Counted from the stretch's first letter, positions 17,654-26,720 are shown. The stretch is 46,260 bases of DNA from Actinomycetota bacterium (GCA_018333515.1 JAGXSZ010000019.1:1-46260), one strand, 5' to 3'. Numbers and translations: made by a program. The notes: a model not told the origin generated them from the sequence alone.

Positions 17654-19921
17654 ATGCCGACAGGCCCAGAACGGGAGCGCCGCGCCGGCGGGATACCGAA
17701 GATATTCATGCCTCGGCGTGAAAGCGCTTCCCAGACAGAGACCGCCTCGTCTCGCGCGTTGAGCCGTACCTCTATCGCGCTAATCGTTGTTGCGCTCATT
17801 CTAATCGCGCTCGTCGCTATCCTCACGACCATCTCGCTTCTGAGAAATACTCAGGCACCCGTTGGTGTCGCGGATACGTCGGGCGCCGTTAATTTCTCAG
17901 CCGAGCCGGGACCGCCGCTCCTCAAGGCCTGGGAGTACCAGGCGGGGGGTGCCGTGGTCTCGTCGGTAGCCGTCGCCGATGGACTCGTATATGTCGGTTC
18001 GGAAGACGATATGCTTTACGCGCTCGACGCGCAAAGCGGCGAGAAAAAGTGGACATTCAAGACCGGCAAGCGCATCGTCCGGGCACCGGTCGTGGCGGGA
18101 CGCAGTGCCTATGTCAGCTCAAGCGACGGCTACCTCTACGCGCTCGATTCGGCAGGGGGCCGGCAACTTTGGCGGTTTTCTGCTGGGGCTGATACGAACC
18201 TCTCCTCACCGGTATCGGCGCAGCGTAGGCTCTTTGTGTCGGCCTGGGACGCGACCGGCCGCGATGGTGACAGCAGGGTCATCGCGATCAAGCCCGAAGA
18301 CGGGAAGCGGGTTTGGGATGCCGAGGTAAGCGGGCGGGTCGTAGGGACTCCGACCGTTGGCGTCGGCCAAGTCTACGTCGGCTCGGAGGACGGCGCTATC
18401 TTTGCGCTCGATATGCTCGTCGGCACGGTGAAATGGCGGTTTAAGACGGATGGTCCGGTAAGCGCCTCGCCCCTCGCATACGATGACGTTCTCTATGCCG
18501 GTTCGTGGAACGGCACGTTCTACTGCGTCGAAACGGCAAGCGGGAAGAAGAGGTGGGAGTTTTCAGCCGGCGGCGCCGTATATGCAAAACCGGCGCTATC
18601 CGAGGGTGTCCTAATCGTCGGCGCTAACAACGGGAAGGTTTTCGCGCTAAACCCACACGACGGCACCGAACTCTGGGGCTTCGACACCGGCGATGCCATA
18701 ACGGTTTCGCCGGTCATATCGGGTTCTAGCGTCTATATCGCAACGAGCGAAGAGCGTATCGTCGTCCTTGACGTTGCGACAGGCGAGCAGAGGTGGGCCT
18801 GTAACACGTACTCGCCGATTTATGCCGCGCCCGTCGTGAGTGAGGGTCTCCTTTATCTGGGCACCTCCGATGGCATGGTCTACGCGCTCGGCCGCCGGAG
18901 TGACGCCGCGACAAAGAAATCTTTCGCAGGCGATACGGGAGTGTTGAGCGTAAGCCATCTCGAACCGCCGCTTAGTGTAAAATGGCAACTTCAAATCGGC
19001 GACGTAATAGAGGTATCCCCGCTCTTGGCCGGAGATACGATATATGTCGGTTCAAACGACGGCAAACTCTACGCGCTCGACGCGGGGAGCGGTCGCGCGA
19101 AGTGGGAGTTTAAGACCGGACAGCCGATGAGCGCATCCCCGGTTCGGTCGAAGGATACGATATTCGTAGGGTCGAAGGACGAGTCCGTATACGCGCTCAA
19201 CGCGGCAAACGGGGCGCGGAAGTGGTCCTTCAAGACCGGCGGCAGGTTGTTCACCTCACCCGCAGTCTCCGACGGGGTCTTATACTGCGGCTCGGCGGAT
19301 GGCAAGCTCTACGCGCTCGACGCCGAGAGCGGCAAGCTAACATGGCTCCATAAGACCGGCGGCCCGATATTCTCATCACCGGCGGCTTATAAAAAGACCG
19401 TGTTTGTCGGCTCAAACGACGGTCATATGTACGCACTCGATACCTCGACCCGGCGGAAGAAGTGGTCCTTCAAGACGGGCGACCACATCTATTGCGACCC
19501 GCTCGTCTACCGCGAGACCCTCTATTTCGGCTCAAACGACGGTAAGCTCTACGCGCTCGACGCCGCGAGAGGCTCGAAGAAATGGGAATACGAGACCGGC
19601 TTGGCCATCTATGCCACGCCGGCGGCATACGATGGGGTGGTCTATATAGGCTCCGGTGACCGCAATCTCTACGCGCTCGACGCGGCGACCGGCCGGCTCA
19701 TCTGGCGGTTTGAGACCGGCGGTCCCATATACACCAAGGCGCTGATTACGCGCCAGACGGTCTATGTTTGCTCGAATGACGGTAACCTCTACGCGCTCGA
19801 CATAAAGAGCGGCGCCAAGAAATGGCGGCGCGCGATGGGCGCCAACGGCTCGCTGGCGGCGCGAGACGACATGCTCTTCGTAGGGCTAGGCGACGGCAAA
19901 CTTATGGCGCTTGGAGAATAG
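17654..19921 (+). CDS. Membrane-anchored double PQQ-repeat beta-propeller protein
   Basis: A 755-residue protein with a basic N-terminus, one membrane segment (~36-60, IALIVVALILIALVAIL) and an outside domain made of 16 PQQ-like repeats of about 40 residues (pattern VYVGSxDGxLYALDAxSGxxxWxFxTG). The repeats fall into two sets of eight, split near residue 425 by a linker (LEPPLSVKWQ) that resembles the start of the first set, so two eight-bladed propellers are likely. Relatives include BamB and PQQ dehydrogenases; no PQQ-binding or catalytic residues or lipobox are evident. It may be a surface scaffold or binding protein. GGAG precedes the ATG. It stands alone, followed by a hairpin. Confidence 0.88.
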   Translation: MPTGPERERRAGGIPKIFMPRRESASQTETASSRALSRTSIALIVVALILIALVAILTTISLLRNTQAPVGVADTSGAVNFSAEPGPPLLKAWEYQAGGAVVSSVAVADGLVYVGSEDDMLYALDAQSGEKKWTFKTGKRIVRAPVVAGRSAYVSSSDGYLYALDSAGGRQLWRFSAGADTNLSSPVSAQRRLFVSAWDATGRDGDSRVIAIKPEDGKRVWDAEVSGRVVGTPTVGVGQVYVGSEDGAIFALDMLVGTVKWRFKTDGPVSASPLAYDDVLYAGSWNGTFYCVETASGKKRWEFSAGGAVYAKPALSEGVLIVGANNGKVFALNPHDGTELWGFDTGDAITVSPVISGSSVYIATSEERIVVLDVATGEQRWACNTYSPIYAAPVVSEGLLYLGTSDGMVYALGRRSDAATKKSFAGDTGVLSVSHLEPPLSVKWQLQIGDVIEVSPLLAGDTIYVGSNDGKLYALDAGSGRAKWEFKTGQPMSASPVRSKDTIFVGSKDESVYALNAANGARKWSFKTGGRLFTSPAVSDGVLYCGSADGKLYALDAESGKLTWLHKTGGPIFSSPAAYKKTVFVGSNDGHMYALDTSTRRKKWSFKTGDHIYCDPLVYRETLYFGSNDGKLYALDAARGSKKWEYETGLAIYATPAAYDGVVYIGSGDRNLYALDAATGRLIWRFETGGPIYTKALITRQTVYVCSNDGNLYALDIKSGAKKWRRAMGANGSLAARDDMLFVGLGDGKLMALGE

Positions 19922-19936
19922 CGGCGCGCTAGCCGA

Positions 19937-20050
19937 TTAGTGATCGACGCCGACGCCGGTGTGGCGCCTTAAACAGACGCCGTCGAGGTTGCCGGTCGGC
20001 TCATCGAGGAGTAATATCTTCGGGTTCATCGAGCACACGGTAGCGAGAAG
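19937..20050 (-). pseudogene. Fragment of a CbiO-type ABC transporter ATPase gene
   Basis: On the minus strand this reads LLATVCSMNPKILLLDEPTG and then NLDG, the Walker B and switch region of an ABC ATPase. It closely matches the intact cbiO at about 30180-30245 in protein ([21 protein letters not shown]) and DNA. No Walker A or signature motif is left. It is a decayed copy or a relic of a recombination event. Confidence 0.75.
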
Positions 20051-20075
20051 CCCTCCTCTTTTTAGGGGAGGGCTT
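20048..20075. terminator. Hairpin, possible terminator
   Basis: The 11-bp stem AAGCCCTCCTC / GGGGAGGGCTT (one G-U pair) with a TTTTTA loop lies between the propeller gene and the convergent Ig-repeat gene. There is no long T tail on either side, so it may be a weak terminator. Confidence 0.45.
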
Positions 20076-20123
20076 GGGCGGCGGTGAATGGCTCCTGATT
20101 AAGCAATCATACGACGGTAGCGA

Positions 20124-22013
20124 CTATCTCTTTGTGGTAAACGTTAGGATGAAATCCTCGTCAAGACCTTTCCCCTTGGTATCCGAGACGGCTTCAGCCG
20201 GAATGGTAAGCACGTAGGTCGTCTCTCTCTTCAATATCCCGGTTGGCCTGATTCTAAGCATTTTGCCCCAAAGCCTTACGCCGGCTCTTACGACATTGCC
20301 GTCCTCATCCGATAAAGTAATACTCGAGAAATCCGGGCCTTTTATAATGCGGGTGTCGAAAGTAACCCGTATTGACGGGTAGCGATGTACGTTAACCGCG
20401 CCATCCGGCGGCGTGGCCATACTAACATCCGGATTATCACCCGTCAAATCGTCGGAAGGCCTGTTGGTGGTTACAAAGAAATCCGCCACCGCCTCGGGCC
20501 TACCCCAGGCGGGTATATCGGCATATACCGCGTACGCACCGCGCCGGACCCGGTCGGGCACGGTCAGGGTGGCCCTGAACTTGCCGAAGCTATCGGTTTT
20601 TACGCTTCTGGAGGGTTCGTTAGCATCTTTTTTGCCGTTGCCGTTGATATCAAACCAAATTCTCCCGGACGACCAGACCTTAAAGTCCCGTCCGTTAACG
20701 ATGAGTATCGTGCCCGGCGCTCCGCTGTTCACGCTCAAAGAGAGGGTTGGCTCCGCCAGAATCACTATGCTCGCCGAAATCGCGCCAAATCCGCCCCCTG
20801 GGATATCGGCAAGGACGGGATAGGTTCCCGCTGCCACCTTAGGTATGGTTAGGGAAGTTACAAAACCACCATGAGCATTAGTGGTCACCTTTTTATAGAA
20901 CTCGTCGGTGTCCCTGACGCCGTTCTTATTGGCGTCAAACCAGACCCAGCCGGATGTATTTGACGGAAAGCGGCTGCCGACAGCATTGATCGTTCCGCCA
21001 GGTATTCCCTTTCTAGCACTCAAAGCCAAGATTGAGCCCTTTACCATGAAGTTTTGAGTAGGCGTAACGGCGTTACCCGCGGGAAGGTCGACCCGGACGG
21101 GGTAAGACCCCGGTGGTAAGCCACCGGTAGGTGAAGGCAGGGCGACTATTATTCTACCGAAAGCGTCACTTGTTACCGCCGCGGTAGGCTCACCGGTGTC
21201 CCTGACGCCGTTCTTATTGGCGTCAAACCAGACCCAGCCGGGCTTATTCGCCTCAAACCCGCTACCGGTAACAGTAATAAATGTGCCCGGTGAACCGCTG
21301 GTCGGGTTTAGATTTATGGAAGGAATGGCGGTAAAGATCGCCTCACCCTCGACATAGGCGCCTTCGGGAAGGTCGGCCCTTACAGGGTAAGCTCCCGCCG
21401 CTACGTTGGGGACGGTAATCGAGGCGTAGAATCCGCCGTAGCTGTTGGATGTTACTTGCATAGCCGGCTCGCCGGGGTCTTTAATATAATTGTTGTTGGT
21501 ATCAAACCAGACCCAGCCCGCCCTACCGGGGGCAAAGTACCTACCGGTAACGATAACCGCTCTGCCGGGCGGCCCGCTGGTCGTCCCTAAGGTTAAGCTT
21601 GGATTTCTAACTATAAACAAAGCTTCGCCCTCGATAATGCCCCCGCCGGGAATATCGACCCGGATAGGATAATACCCCGGGGCTACGCCGGGCACGGTCA
21701 GAGCGGTGCTAAAATTGCCAAAACCATCGGTAGTCACACTACTTTGGGACTCGGCGGGATCTTTAATGCCGTCGCCGTTGGCGTCAAACCAGACCGAGCC
21801 GGCCTGACCCGCGACGAAGCCGCTGCCCGTAACGGTAATCCCCGTGCCTGAAGCACCGCCGAGCGGGCTCAAGTTAAGGCTTGGGGTTGCGAAAGCCGTA
21901 CCTGGCAGCCAAAACAAAGTCGACAACAATATCGCCGCGAATGTCGCAAATTGCACAAATAGTTCAATAGGTCTAATACTCTCCCGAGACGGCATAACCT
22001 TTAGCACCAGCAC
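20124..22013 (-). CDS. Secreted protein with tandem Ig-like (IPT/TIG-like) repeats and calcium-loop motifs
   Basis: A 629-residue exported protein. The signal peptide ends near GTAFA-TPSL. Then come five tandem repeats of ~95 residues, each with PGTxITVTGSGF, a loop such as WFDANGDGIKDPAE or WFDANKNGVRDTGE, and PVRxDxPxG. The acid loops look like dockerin/EF-hand-type calcium sites (inference). The C-terminal ~110 residues (PPDGAVNV...VTFDTRI...TYVLTIPAEAV...LTFTTKR) fit a Big_5/SbsA Ig-like domain. The GTG at 22013 is chosen because AGGAGG is 6 nt upstream; an ATG six codons later is the alternative. It has a Pho-type repeat promoter. No catalytic domain is seen; a surface-layer or adhesion role is likely. 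Confidence 0.8.
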   Translation of the reverse strand: MLVLKVMPSRESIRPIELFVQFATFAAILLSTLFWLPGTAFATPSLNLSPLGGASGTGITVTGSGFVAGQAGSVWFDANGDGIKDPAESQSSVTTDGFGNFSTALTVPGVAPGYYPIRVDIPGGGIIEGEALFIVRNPSLTLGTTSGPPGRAVIVTGRYFAPGRAGWVWFDTNNNYIKDPGEPAMQVTSNSYGGFYASITVPNVAAGAYPVRADLPEGAYVEGEAIFTAIPSINLNPTSGSPGTFITVTGSGFEANKPGWVWFDANKNGVRDTGEPTAAVTSDAFGRIIVALPSPTGGLPPGSYPVRVDLPAGNAVTPTQNFMVKGSILALSARKGIPGGTINAVGSRFPSNTSGWVWFDANKNGVRDTDEFYKKVTTNAHGGFVTSLTIPKVAAGTYPVLADIPGGGFGAISASIVILAEPTLSLSVNSGAPGTILIVNGRDFKVWSSGRIWFDINGNGKKDANEPSRSVKTDSFGKFRATLTVPDRVRRGAYAVYADIPAWGRPEAVADFFVTTNRPSDDLTGDNPDVSMATPPDGAVNVHRYPSIRVTFDTRIIKGPDFSSITLSDEDGNVVRAGVRLWGKMLRIRPTGILKRETTYVLTIPAEAVSDTKGKGLDEDFILTFTTKR

Positions 22014-22128
22014 CTTGCCCCTCCTTGCTCTGTCTCTTTCAGCTACTCCGTAATTTTTCTTTGCCGATTCGATATAAATACCGGAAATACCCGTAACCGA
22101 TAATATCCGCGGCACTGTTTTCAGGAAA

Positions 22129-22184
22129 ATTTTAACGGATGGACGACGAACAATGGTTAAACTATTGTAAAGAAATTGTTACAA
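22129..22184 (-). promoter_or_regulatory. Pho-box-like 11-bp direct repeats and -10 box for the Ig-repeat gene
   Basis: Read on the minus strand: TAACAAT (22181-22175), TTACAAT (22170-22164) and TAACCA (22159-22154), an exact 11-bp period. After 19 nt comes TAAAAT (22134-22129), a -10 box. The same design occurs before pstS and the SLH gene. Such 11-bp repeats fit a PhoB/PhoP-type response regulator. Confidence 0.78.
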
Positions 22185-22244
22185 TTTCTGGTAATGTTTT
22201 AGTAATCCCCGAGCCCATAATTACGCTCGTGACGCCGCGCCGTG

Positions 22245-22310
22245 TTTAACAATCTTTTTACAATGTTTAAACCTCATTTTAACCAATTCCATAAGGCTCG
22301 ATGTTAGCAT
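22245..22310 (+). promoter_or_regulatory. Pho-box-like 11-bp direct repeats and -10 box of the pst operon
   Basis: Four units at 11-bp spacing: TAACAAT (22247), TTACAAT (22258), AAACCTC (22269) and TAACCAA (22280). After 19 nt comes TAGCAT (22305-22310) as the -10 box. Position and content fit PhoP/PhoB activation of pstSCAB at low phosphate. Confidence 0.8.
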
Positions 22311-22416
22311 TTCACTGTAGCGCGCTGGTAAATCCGTTACGAGTTGGACGGCCAAATATTAGCCGACATGGAGGTGATAGGGCGGCAAGAAATTGTGTTA
22401 GTTCGTGTTGGTTGGT

Positions 22417-22543
22417 AAGTGTGTTAGCAAGTGTGTTAGCAAGAGTTAAGAGTTAGTTGATTAGCAAGAATTAGTTGACCCGGTCAAGTAAGTGCGATGG
22501 TCGAAAACTAGAAGAAATAGAAGAGCGATAATAGAAGAGCGAT
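22417..22543. repeat. Short tandem repeats in the pstS leader
   Basis: AAGTGTGTTAGC is repeated twice (22417-22440) and AATAGAAGAGCGAT twice (22516-22543). They lie in the ~370-nt untranslated leader of pstS. A CCACAGT / ACTGTGG hairpin follows closer to pstS. No gene is seen in 22311-22685. Confidence 0.7.
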
Positions 22544-22685
22544 AAATTGTTTGATCGGGTTTCGAGTTACATCAGGCTATTTAAGCCGTACGGACTTTAA
22601 GCGATTGATAAGTTAAAGCAGTCGGATTACACCACAGTATAACTGTGGAAAAGTATGGGAAAAAGTATGGAAAGGGGTTTTTGAA

Positions 22686-23504
22686 ATGTTTGCAAATAAG
22701 TTGTTAAGCAAGAAAAAGCTTGTTGCGTCGATAGTCGCCGTTACGCTTATGCTATCCGCGACACCGGCCTTCGCTTCCAAGCTCACAGGAACACTTAATA
22801 TCAGCGGGTCTACAACAGTTCAGCCGTTGACCGAACAATTGAAGGCCGGTTTCGTGAAAAAGAACAAGGGAGTCAAGGTCAATGTCACCGCTCCCGGTTC
22901 AAGCGCGGGCATTAAGGAAGTACAGGCCGGAAAAGTACCCATGGCCGGGTCATCCCGTGAGTTGAAGCCGGCAGAAGTAAAAGACGGCTTGGTAGCGACA
23001 AAGATCGCAAATGAGGCGCTCGTGGTTGTTGTTCATAAATCAAACAAGATCAAGGGACTAACTCAAGCTCAGGTTAGAGATATCTACCTTGGAAAGATCA
23101 CAAACTGGAAAGAGCTTGGCGGCGCCAATGCGCCTATTATGGCGCAGGGACGCGATACGGCGTCGGGTACGTTCGCATACTTCAACGAGCACTTTCTCGG
23201 CACGGAAAAGCCGGCGCCAACAGTAAAGGAATTTGCCCACAATGGTTTGGTGCGTCAAGCGGTAACTAAGAATAAAAACGCAATCGGCTATATCGGTGCC
23301 AGCTACCTGAACCCGAGCGTAAAGGGATTAGCTATTGACGGCAAGGCGCCCACAAAGAAAAACTTCGCCGCGAAAAACTACCCTGTAATTAGGCCGCTCT
23401 TCTTTGTTACCAAGGGAGCGCCTACGGGGCTATCGAAGGCGTTCATCGATTTCAGCATAAGCGCGGCGGGCAAGAAAATAGCAAAAAAGGATTTTATGCC
23501 GTAA
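22686..23504 (+). CDS. pstS: Phosphate ABC transporter substrate-binding protein, PstS
   Basis: A 272-residue phosphate-binding protein of the short PstS type. The signal peptide ends at ATPAFA-SKL, followed by GTLNISGSTTVQPL (phosphate-binding SGST loop), APGSSAGIKEV, and GRDTASGTFAYF. It binds phosphate outside the membrane and hands it to PstCA. There is no lipobox Cys at the cleavage site, which is unusual for a single-membrane bacterium where PstS is commonly a lipoprotein. The gene leads pstC, pstA and pstB and has the Pho-type promoter upstream. Confidence 0.96.
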   Translation: MFANKLLSKKKLVASIVAVTLMLSATPAFASKLTGTLNISGSTTVQPLTEQLKAGFVKKNKGVKVNVTAPGSSAGIKEVQAGKVPMAGSSRELKPAEVKDGLVATKIANEALVVVVHKSNKIKGLTQAQVRDIYLGKITNWKELGGANAPIMAQGRDTASGTFAYFNEHFLGTEKPAPTVKEFAHNGLVRQAVTKNKNAIGYIGASYLNPSVKGLAIDGKAPTKKNFAAKNYPVIRPLFFVTKGAPTGLSKAFIDFSISAAGKKIAKKDFMP

Positions 23505-23613
23505 CTTGCCGTAACGGTTAAGGGAAAGTTTCGCGGCCTCTCTCCGGTTGAGGCATTTAAGGTGAGCAGAGTTTGGCCGGAGAAGCACCCATTAAAGCGA
23601 TAACGCTCAATAT

Positions 23614-23670
23614 TGAAAAGTGCCGGTTTGTCGCCAGAGATGAGACTAGATAATAAGCCGGCACTTTTCA
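23614..23670 (+). other. Large inverted repeat between pstS and pstC
   Basis: A perfect 13-bp repeat, TGAAAAGTGCCGG / CCGGCACTTTTCA, with a 31-nt loop, in the 255-nt gap. It could stop most transcripts or protect the pstS part of the mRNA, so that more PstS than PstCAB is made. Confidence 0.65.
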
Positions 23671-23759
23671 GGGTGTCTTAAGGTAGGTTGTCCGGCCATT
23701 ACGGGTAGGCCAAAACCGCTCCGTTGGCGGATACAAGAAGTCAATTTCAGCAAAGGTAA

Positions 23760-24827
23760 ATGAGGCGCATGAAAGCTTTTGATTCAAAAACGGCTAGTAG
23801 CGTAGAGCAAGAGAATATCGTCCTTAAACAAGTTTATAGCCCCCTCAGGATAGAAAGCGCATCCCGGCGGTATCGTCTCTGGGACAAAATTGTGGAAAAA
23901 TTGCTCCTCTTGGCCGCGATTATCTCAGGCAGCCTGGTTTTAGTAGTAATCTTTTTCGTTATCAAGGAAGCGATTCCCATCTTTGTGCATAATGGTGTAC
24001 GCTTTGTCACCGCCGGTGGATGGGATCAAGATATAAGCAAAGCATGGGCCAGTGTCGAGCCTATGTGGCGATTTGGCGCTCTGCCGGTTATCGTCGGTAC
24101 GTTCATAGCCACGGGCGGGGCGCTTATACTTACTTTTATTTTAGGAATCGGGTGCTCTATTTTTCTAGCCGAACTGGCACCGGATGCTATTCGCTCACCG
24201 GTAGAGGCGATAATACGACTTCTCGCGGGAATTCCCTCGGTCGTCTTTGGGTTAATCGGCTTAATGATAGTCGTTCCGCTGATTATGGATTGGTTCATTA
24301 GCGATGAGTTAGCATTGAAATACATTAAAATAGTTCCCCTTGACGGACAGAGTTTGCTCGCCGGAATCTTGGTCTTGACATTCATGATCCTTCCTTTTTT
24401 TATAACGGTTGCCGTCGATGCTTTAAGGGCCGTACCGAAAACCTACAAGGAGGCAAGCCTCGCTTTAGGTGTAAACGGTTGGAGAACTATAGTGAAAGTG
24501 GTTATTCCGGTCGCAACGCCCGGTATAGTCGCGGGGATAGTTCTCGCATCGGGCCGGGCGGTTGGGGAAGCTATTGCCTTATCGATGGTCGCCGGCGCCA
24601 TGGCTTTTATGCCCGATCCCTCACACGGGGCGGTCTTTTTTCTTGAACCGATTCGCACCATGGCTTCGGCTATCGTAGACAATAAAGAGACTATGGGGGC
24701 GGAAACGGTCGAAACGGCGCTATTCGCAATTGGCTCGTTACTTCTACTAGTAAGTGTTTTGCTAAGTTTAACAGCGAGAATTACCTTTAACAGGTTCCAA
24801 AAGAGAGTGATGGGGATGGTCGAATGA
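23760..24827 (+). CDS. pstC: Phosphate ABC transporter permease, PstC
   Basis: A 355-residue membrane permease with about six membrane segments and the binding-protein-dependent transport loop (YKEASLALGVNGWRTIVKVVIPVATPGI). RLLAGIPSVVFGLIGL is typical of PstC. The N-terminal ~45 residues are a soluble extension. It may start at the first ATG or three codons later. It overlaps pstA by 4 nt (ATGA), so the two are translationally coupled. Confidence 0.95.
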   Translation: MRRMKAFDSKTASSVEQENIVLKQVYSPLRIESASRRYRLWDKIVEKLLLLAAIISGSLVLVVIFFVIKEAIPIFVHNGVRFVTAGGWDQDISKAWASVEPMWRFGALPVIVGTFIATGGALILTFILGIGCSIFLAELAPDAIRSPVEAIIRLLAGIPSVVFGLIGLMIVVPLIMDWFISDELALKYIKIVPLDGQSLLAGILVLTFMILPFFITVAVDALRAVPKTYKEASLALGVNGWRTIVKVVIPVATPGIVAGIVLASGRAVGEAIALSMVAGAMAFMPDPSHGAVFFLEPIRTMASAIVDNKETMGAETVETALFAIGSLLLLVSVLLSLTARITFNRFQKRVMGMVE

Positions 24828-25765
24828 TCGATATAGCGTTGAAGAAAAAGCGAAACCGGACTTCGCCGGGGCCGTTTTTGTGCTGGCTAAGTACGGCGAT
24901 TATCGTGGTTGTTTGCGCCGGATTGGTTATATACCCGCTAATCGTCGGCGCCAAAGCGATAAATTTAGAGTTTCTATTGACCGATCCGCTGCCAAGCCTT
25001 AAAGAAGAATTGAGCGGGGGGATACTTACACCAATCGCCGGAACAATCATCATAATATTGATCACCTCGGTGATCACAACCCCAATAGCCCTTGGTACCG
25101 CCATATACCTTACGGAGTATGCGGGTAGAGATAAATTACCAACCCGATTGATGTCTCTCGGCATCGATGTGCTTGCCGGAGTTCCGAGCGCGGTATTGGC
25201 GATATTCGGATTGGCGGTATTCAGCCTCCCGCAATTGGCGATCTTCAGCAGTAAAGTTGAAGGGGCCGAGCTGTCATTTGGGAATTCATTTCTTGTCGGG
25301 GGGATAGTAATGATACTCCATATTATATCGTTTGTCATAAAAGCCATGGAGGAATCTATAAAATCCGTCCCGTCGAGCTATCGAGACGCGGCTTACGCTC
25401 TCGGAACTACGCGCTGGAGAACGATTAAGAGGGCCGTTTTGCCGGCGGCCAGGCCTGGAATAATTACGGGAATAATTCTGGGCATAGGTCTTATAGCCGG
25501 CGATACCGCCATTATCTGGCTTTGCGTGGGCGGCAGCATGACGATGACGGGCGCCGAGCAATGGTGGTTGCCATGGAACTGGCTTGCCGTCATCCAGCAT
25601 TCCGGGAGCACCCTGACCTCCTATATCTTTTATTCGTCTCCCGCCGGAGAAGGAAACTCTCCAAATAAGGCTTTTGGAGCGGTGTTCGTCCTTATGGTTA
25701 TAATTCTAGCGCTCAATCTGATCGTTGATTATTTGGGCAAAACAAAAAAGATAACACAGGTATGA
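24824..25765 (+). CDS. pstA: Phosphate ABC transporter permease, PstA
   Basis: A 313-residue membrane permease, partner of PstC. Six membrane segments, VLAGVPSAVLAIFGLAVF, and the coupling loop SYRDAAYALGTTRWRTIKRAVLPAARPGI are seen. It overlaps the end of pstC by 4 nt and is followed by pstB after 60 nt. Confidence 0.95.
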   Translation: MIDIALKKKRNRTSPGPFLCWLSTAIIVVVCAGLVIYPLIVGAKAINLEFLLTDPLPSLKEELSGGILTPIAGTIIIILITSVITTPIALGTAIYLTEYAGRDKLPTRLMSLGIDVLAGVPSAVLAIFGLAVFSLPQLAIFSSKVEGAELSFGNSFLVGGIVMILHIISFVIKAMEESIKSVPSSYRDAAYALGTTRWRTIKRAVLPAARPGIITGIILGIGLIAGDTAIIWLCVGGSMTMTGAEQWWLPWNWLAVIQHSGSTLTSYIFYSSPAGEGNSPNKAFGAVFVLMVIILALNLIVDYLGKTKKITQV

Positions 25766-25825
25766 CAGGAAAAGACAACACAGGTATGGCCGGGGTGACC
25801 AACAATTATTGAATCGGAGTCTAAA

Positions 25826-26683
25826 ATGGAGAACAAAGATATGCAATTTTTGAGAAACCAATCGTACGGCCCCGCGCCTTTGAGCGAGGAGAATGGCGAG
25901 CGAGCTAAAATGGCGGCCAAAACAAATACCGTCAAAATAGAGACGAGAAATCTTAATGCCTGGTATGGGCCGAAACAGGTTATTTTCAGCGTAGACCTTC
26001 CCGTGATTGAAAATGAAATCATAGCGTTCATCGGACCTTCGGGTTGCGGCAAGAGCACTTATCTGCGCTGCATGAACCGGATGAACGATATCATAAAATC
26101 ATTTAGGATAGAGGGAGATATAACCCTCGACGGCTATGATATTTACGCCCGGGATGTCGATCTCGCTACTTTAAGGCGCAAGGTGGGGATGGTGTTTCAG
26201 CACCCAAATCCGTTCCCGATGTCAATCTTCGACAATATCGCCTTTGGAGTGCGTGAGAGTAATCGGCGAATTAAGAAAGCGGAACTCGGAGAAATCGTAG
26301 AAGAAAGCCTGCGCCAGGCGAGTCTGTGGAACGAAGTGAAAGATAATTTAAACGCATCCGGGCTTTCTCTCTCCGGCGGCCAACAACAACGCCTCTGTAT
26401 CGCGCGTGCTCTGGCGGTAAAACCGGAGGTCATAATGTTGGACGAACCGTGTTCTTCACTTGACCCGGTCTCAACAGCCCGGATCGAGGAGCTTCTCTTA
26501 CAGCTGTGTGAAGAGTACACGATAATTATCGTCACCCACAACCTGGGCCAAGCGCGTCGCATCTCCCACCGCATGGCATTTTTCTTGAACGGTCGCTTGA
26601 TCGAAGAAGGTCCTACGGCCGAGATGTCGATCCGTCCGCGTTGCCGGGAGACGGAGAATTACCTTTGCGGTCGTTTCGGGTAG
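25826..26683 (+). CDS. pstB: Phosphate ABC transporter ATPase, PstB
   Basis: A 285-residue ATPase with Walker A GPSGCGKSTYLRCMNRMND, Q-loop FQHPNPFPMSI, signature LSGGQQQRLCIARAL and Walker B VIMLDEPCSSLDP, all typical of PstB. It drives phosphate import by PstSCA. The N-terminal ~40 residues are longer than in most PstB. It is the last pst gene; phoU is not seen in the window. Confidence 0.97.
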   Translation: MENKDMQFLRNQSYGPAPLSEENGERAKMAAKTNTVKIETRNLNAWYGPKQVIFSVDLPVIENEIIAFIGPSGCGKSTYLRCMNRMNDIIKSFRIEGDITLDGYDIYARDVDLATLRRKVGMVFQHPNPFPMSIFDNIAFGVRESNRRIKKAELGEIVEESLRQASLWNEVKDNLNASGLSLSGGQQQRLCIARALAVKPEVIMLDEPCSSLDPVSTARIEELLLQLCEEYTIIIVTHNLGQARRISHRMAFFLNGRLIEEGPTAEMSIRPRCRETENYLCGRFG

Positions 26684-26720
26684 GCGTCATGGCGGCAGTG
26701 ATCGTCAGGGCCTTTCTCAT

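Noticed and set aside
22394-22545. CRISPR-like repeats in the pstS leader
   Set aside because: Units are 12-14 bp direct tandem copies without spacers, and no cas genes exist in the window.
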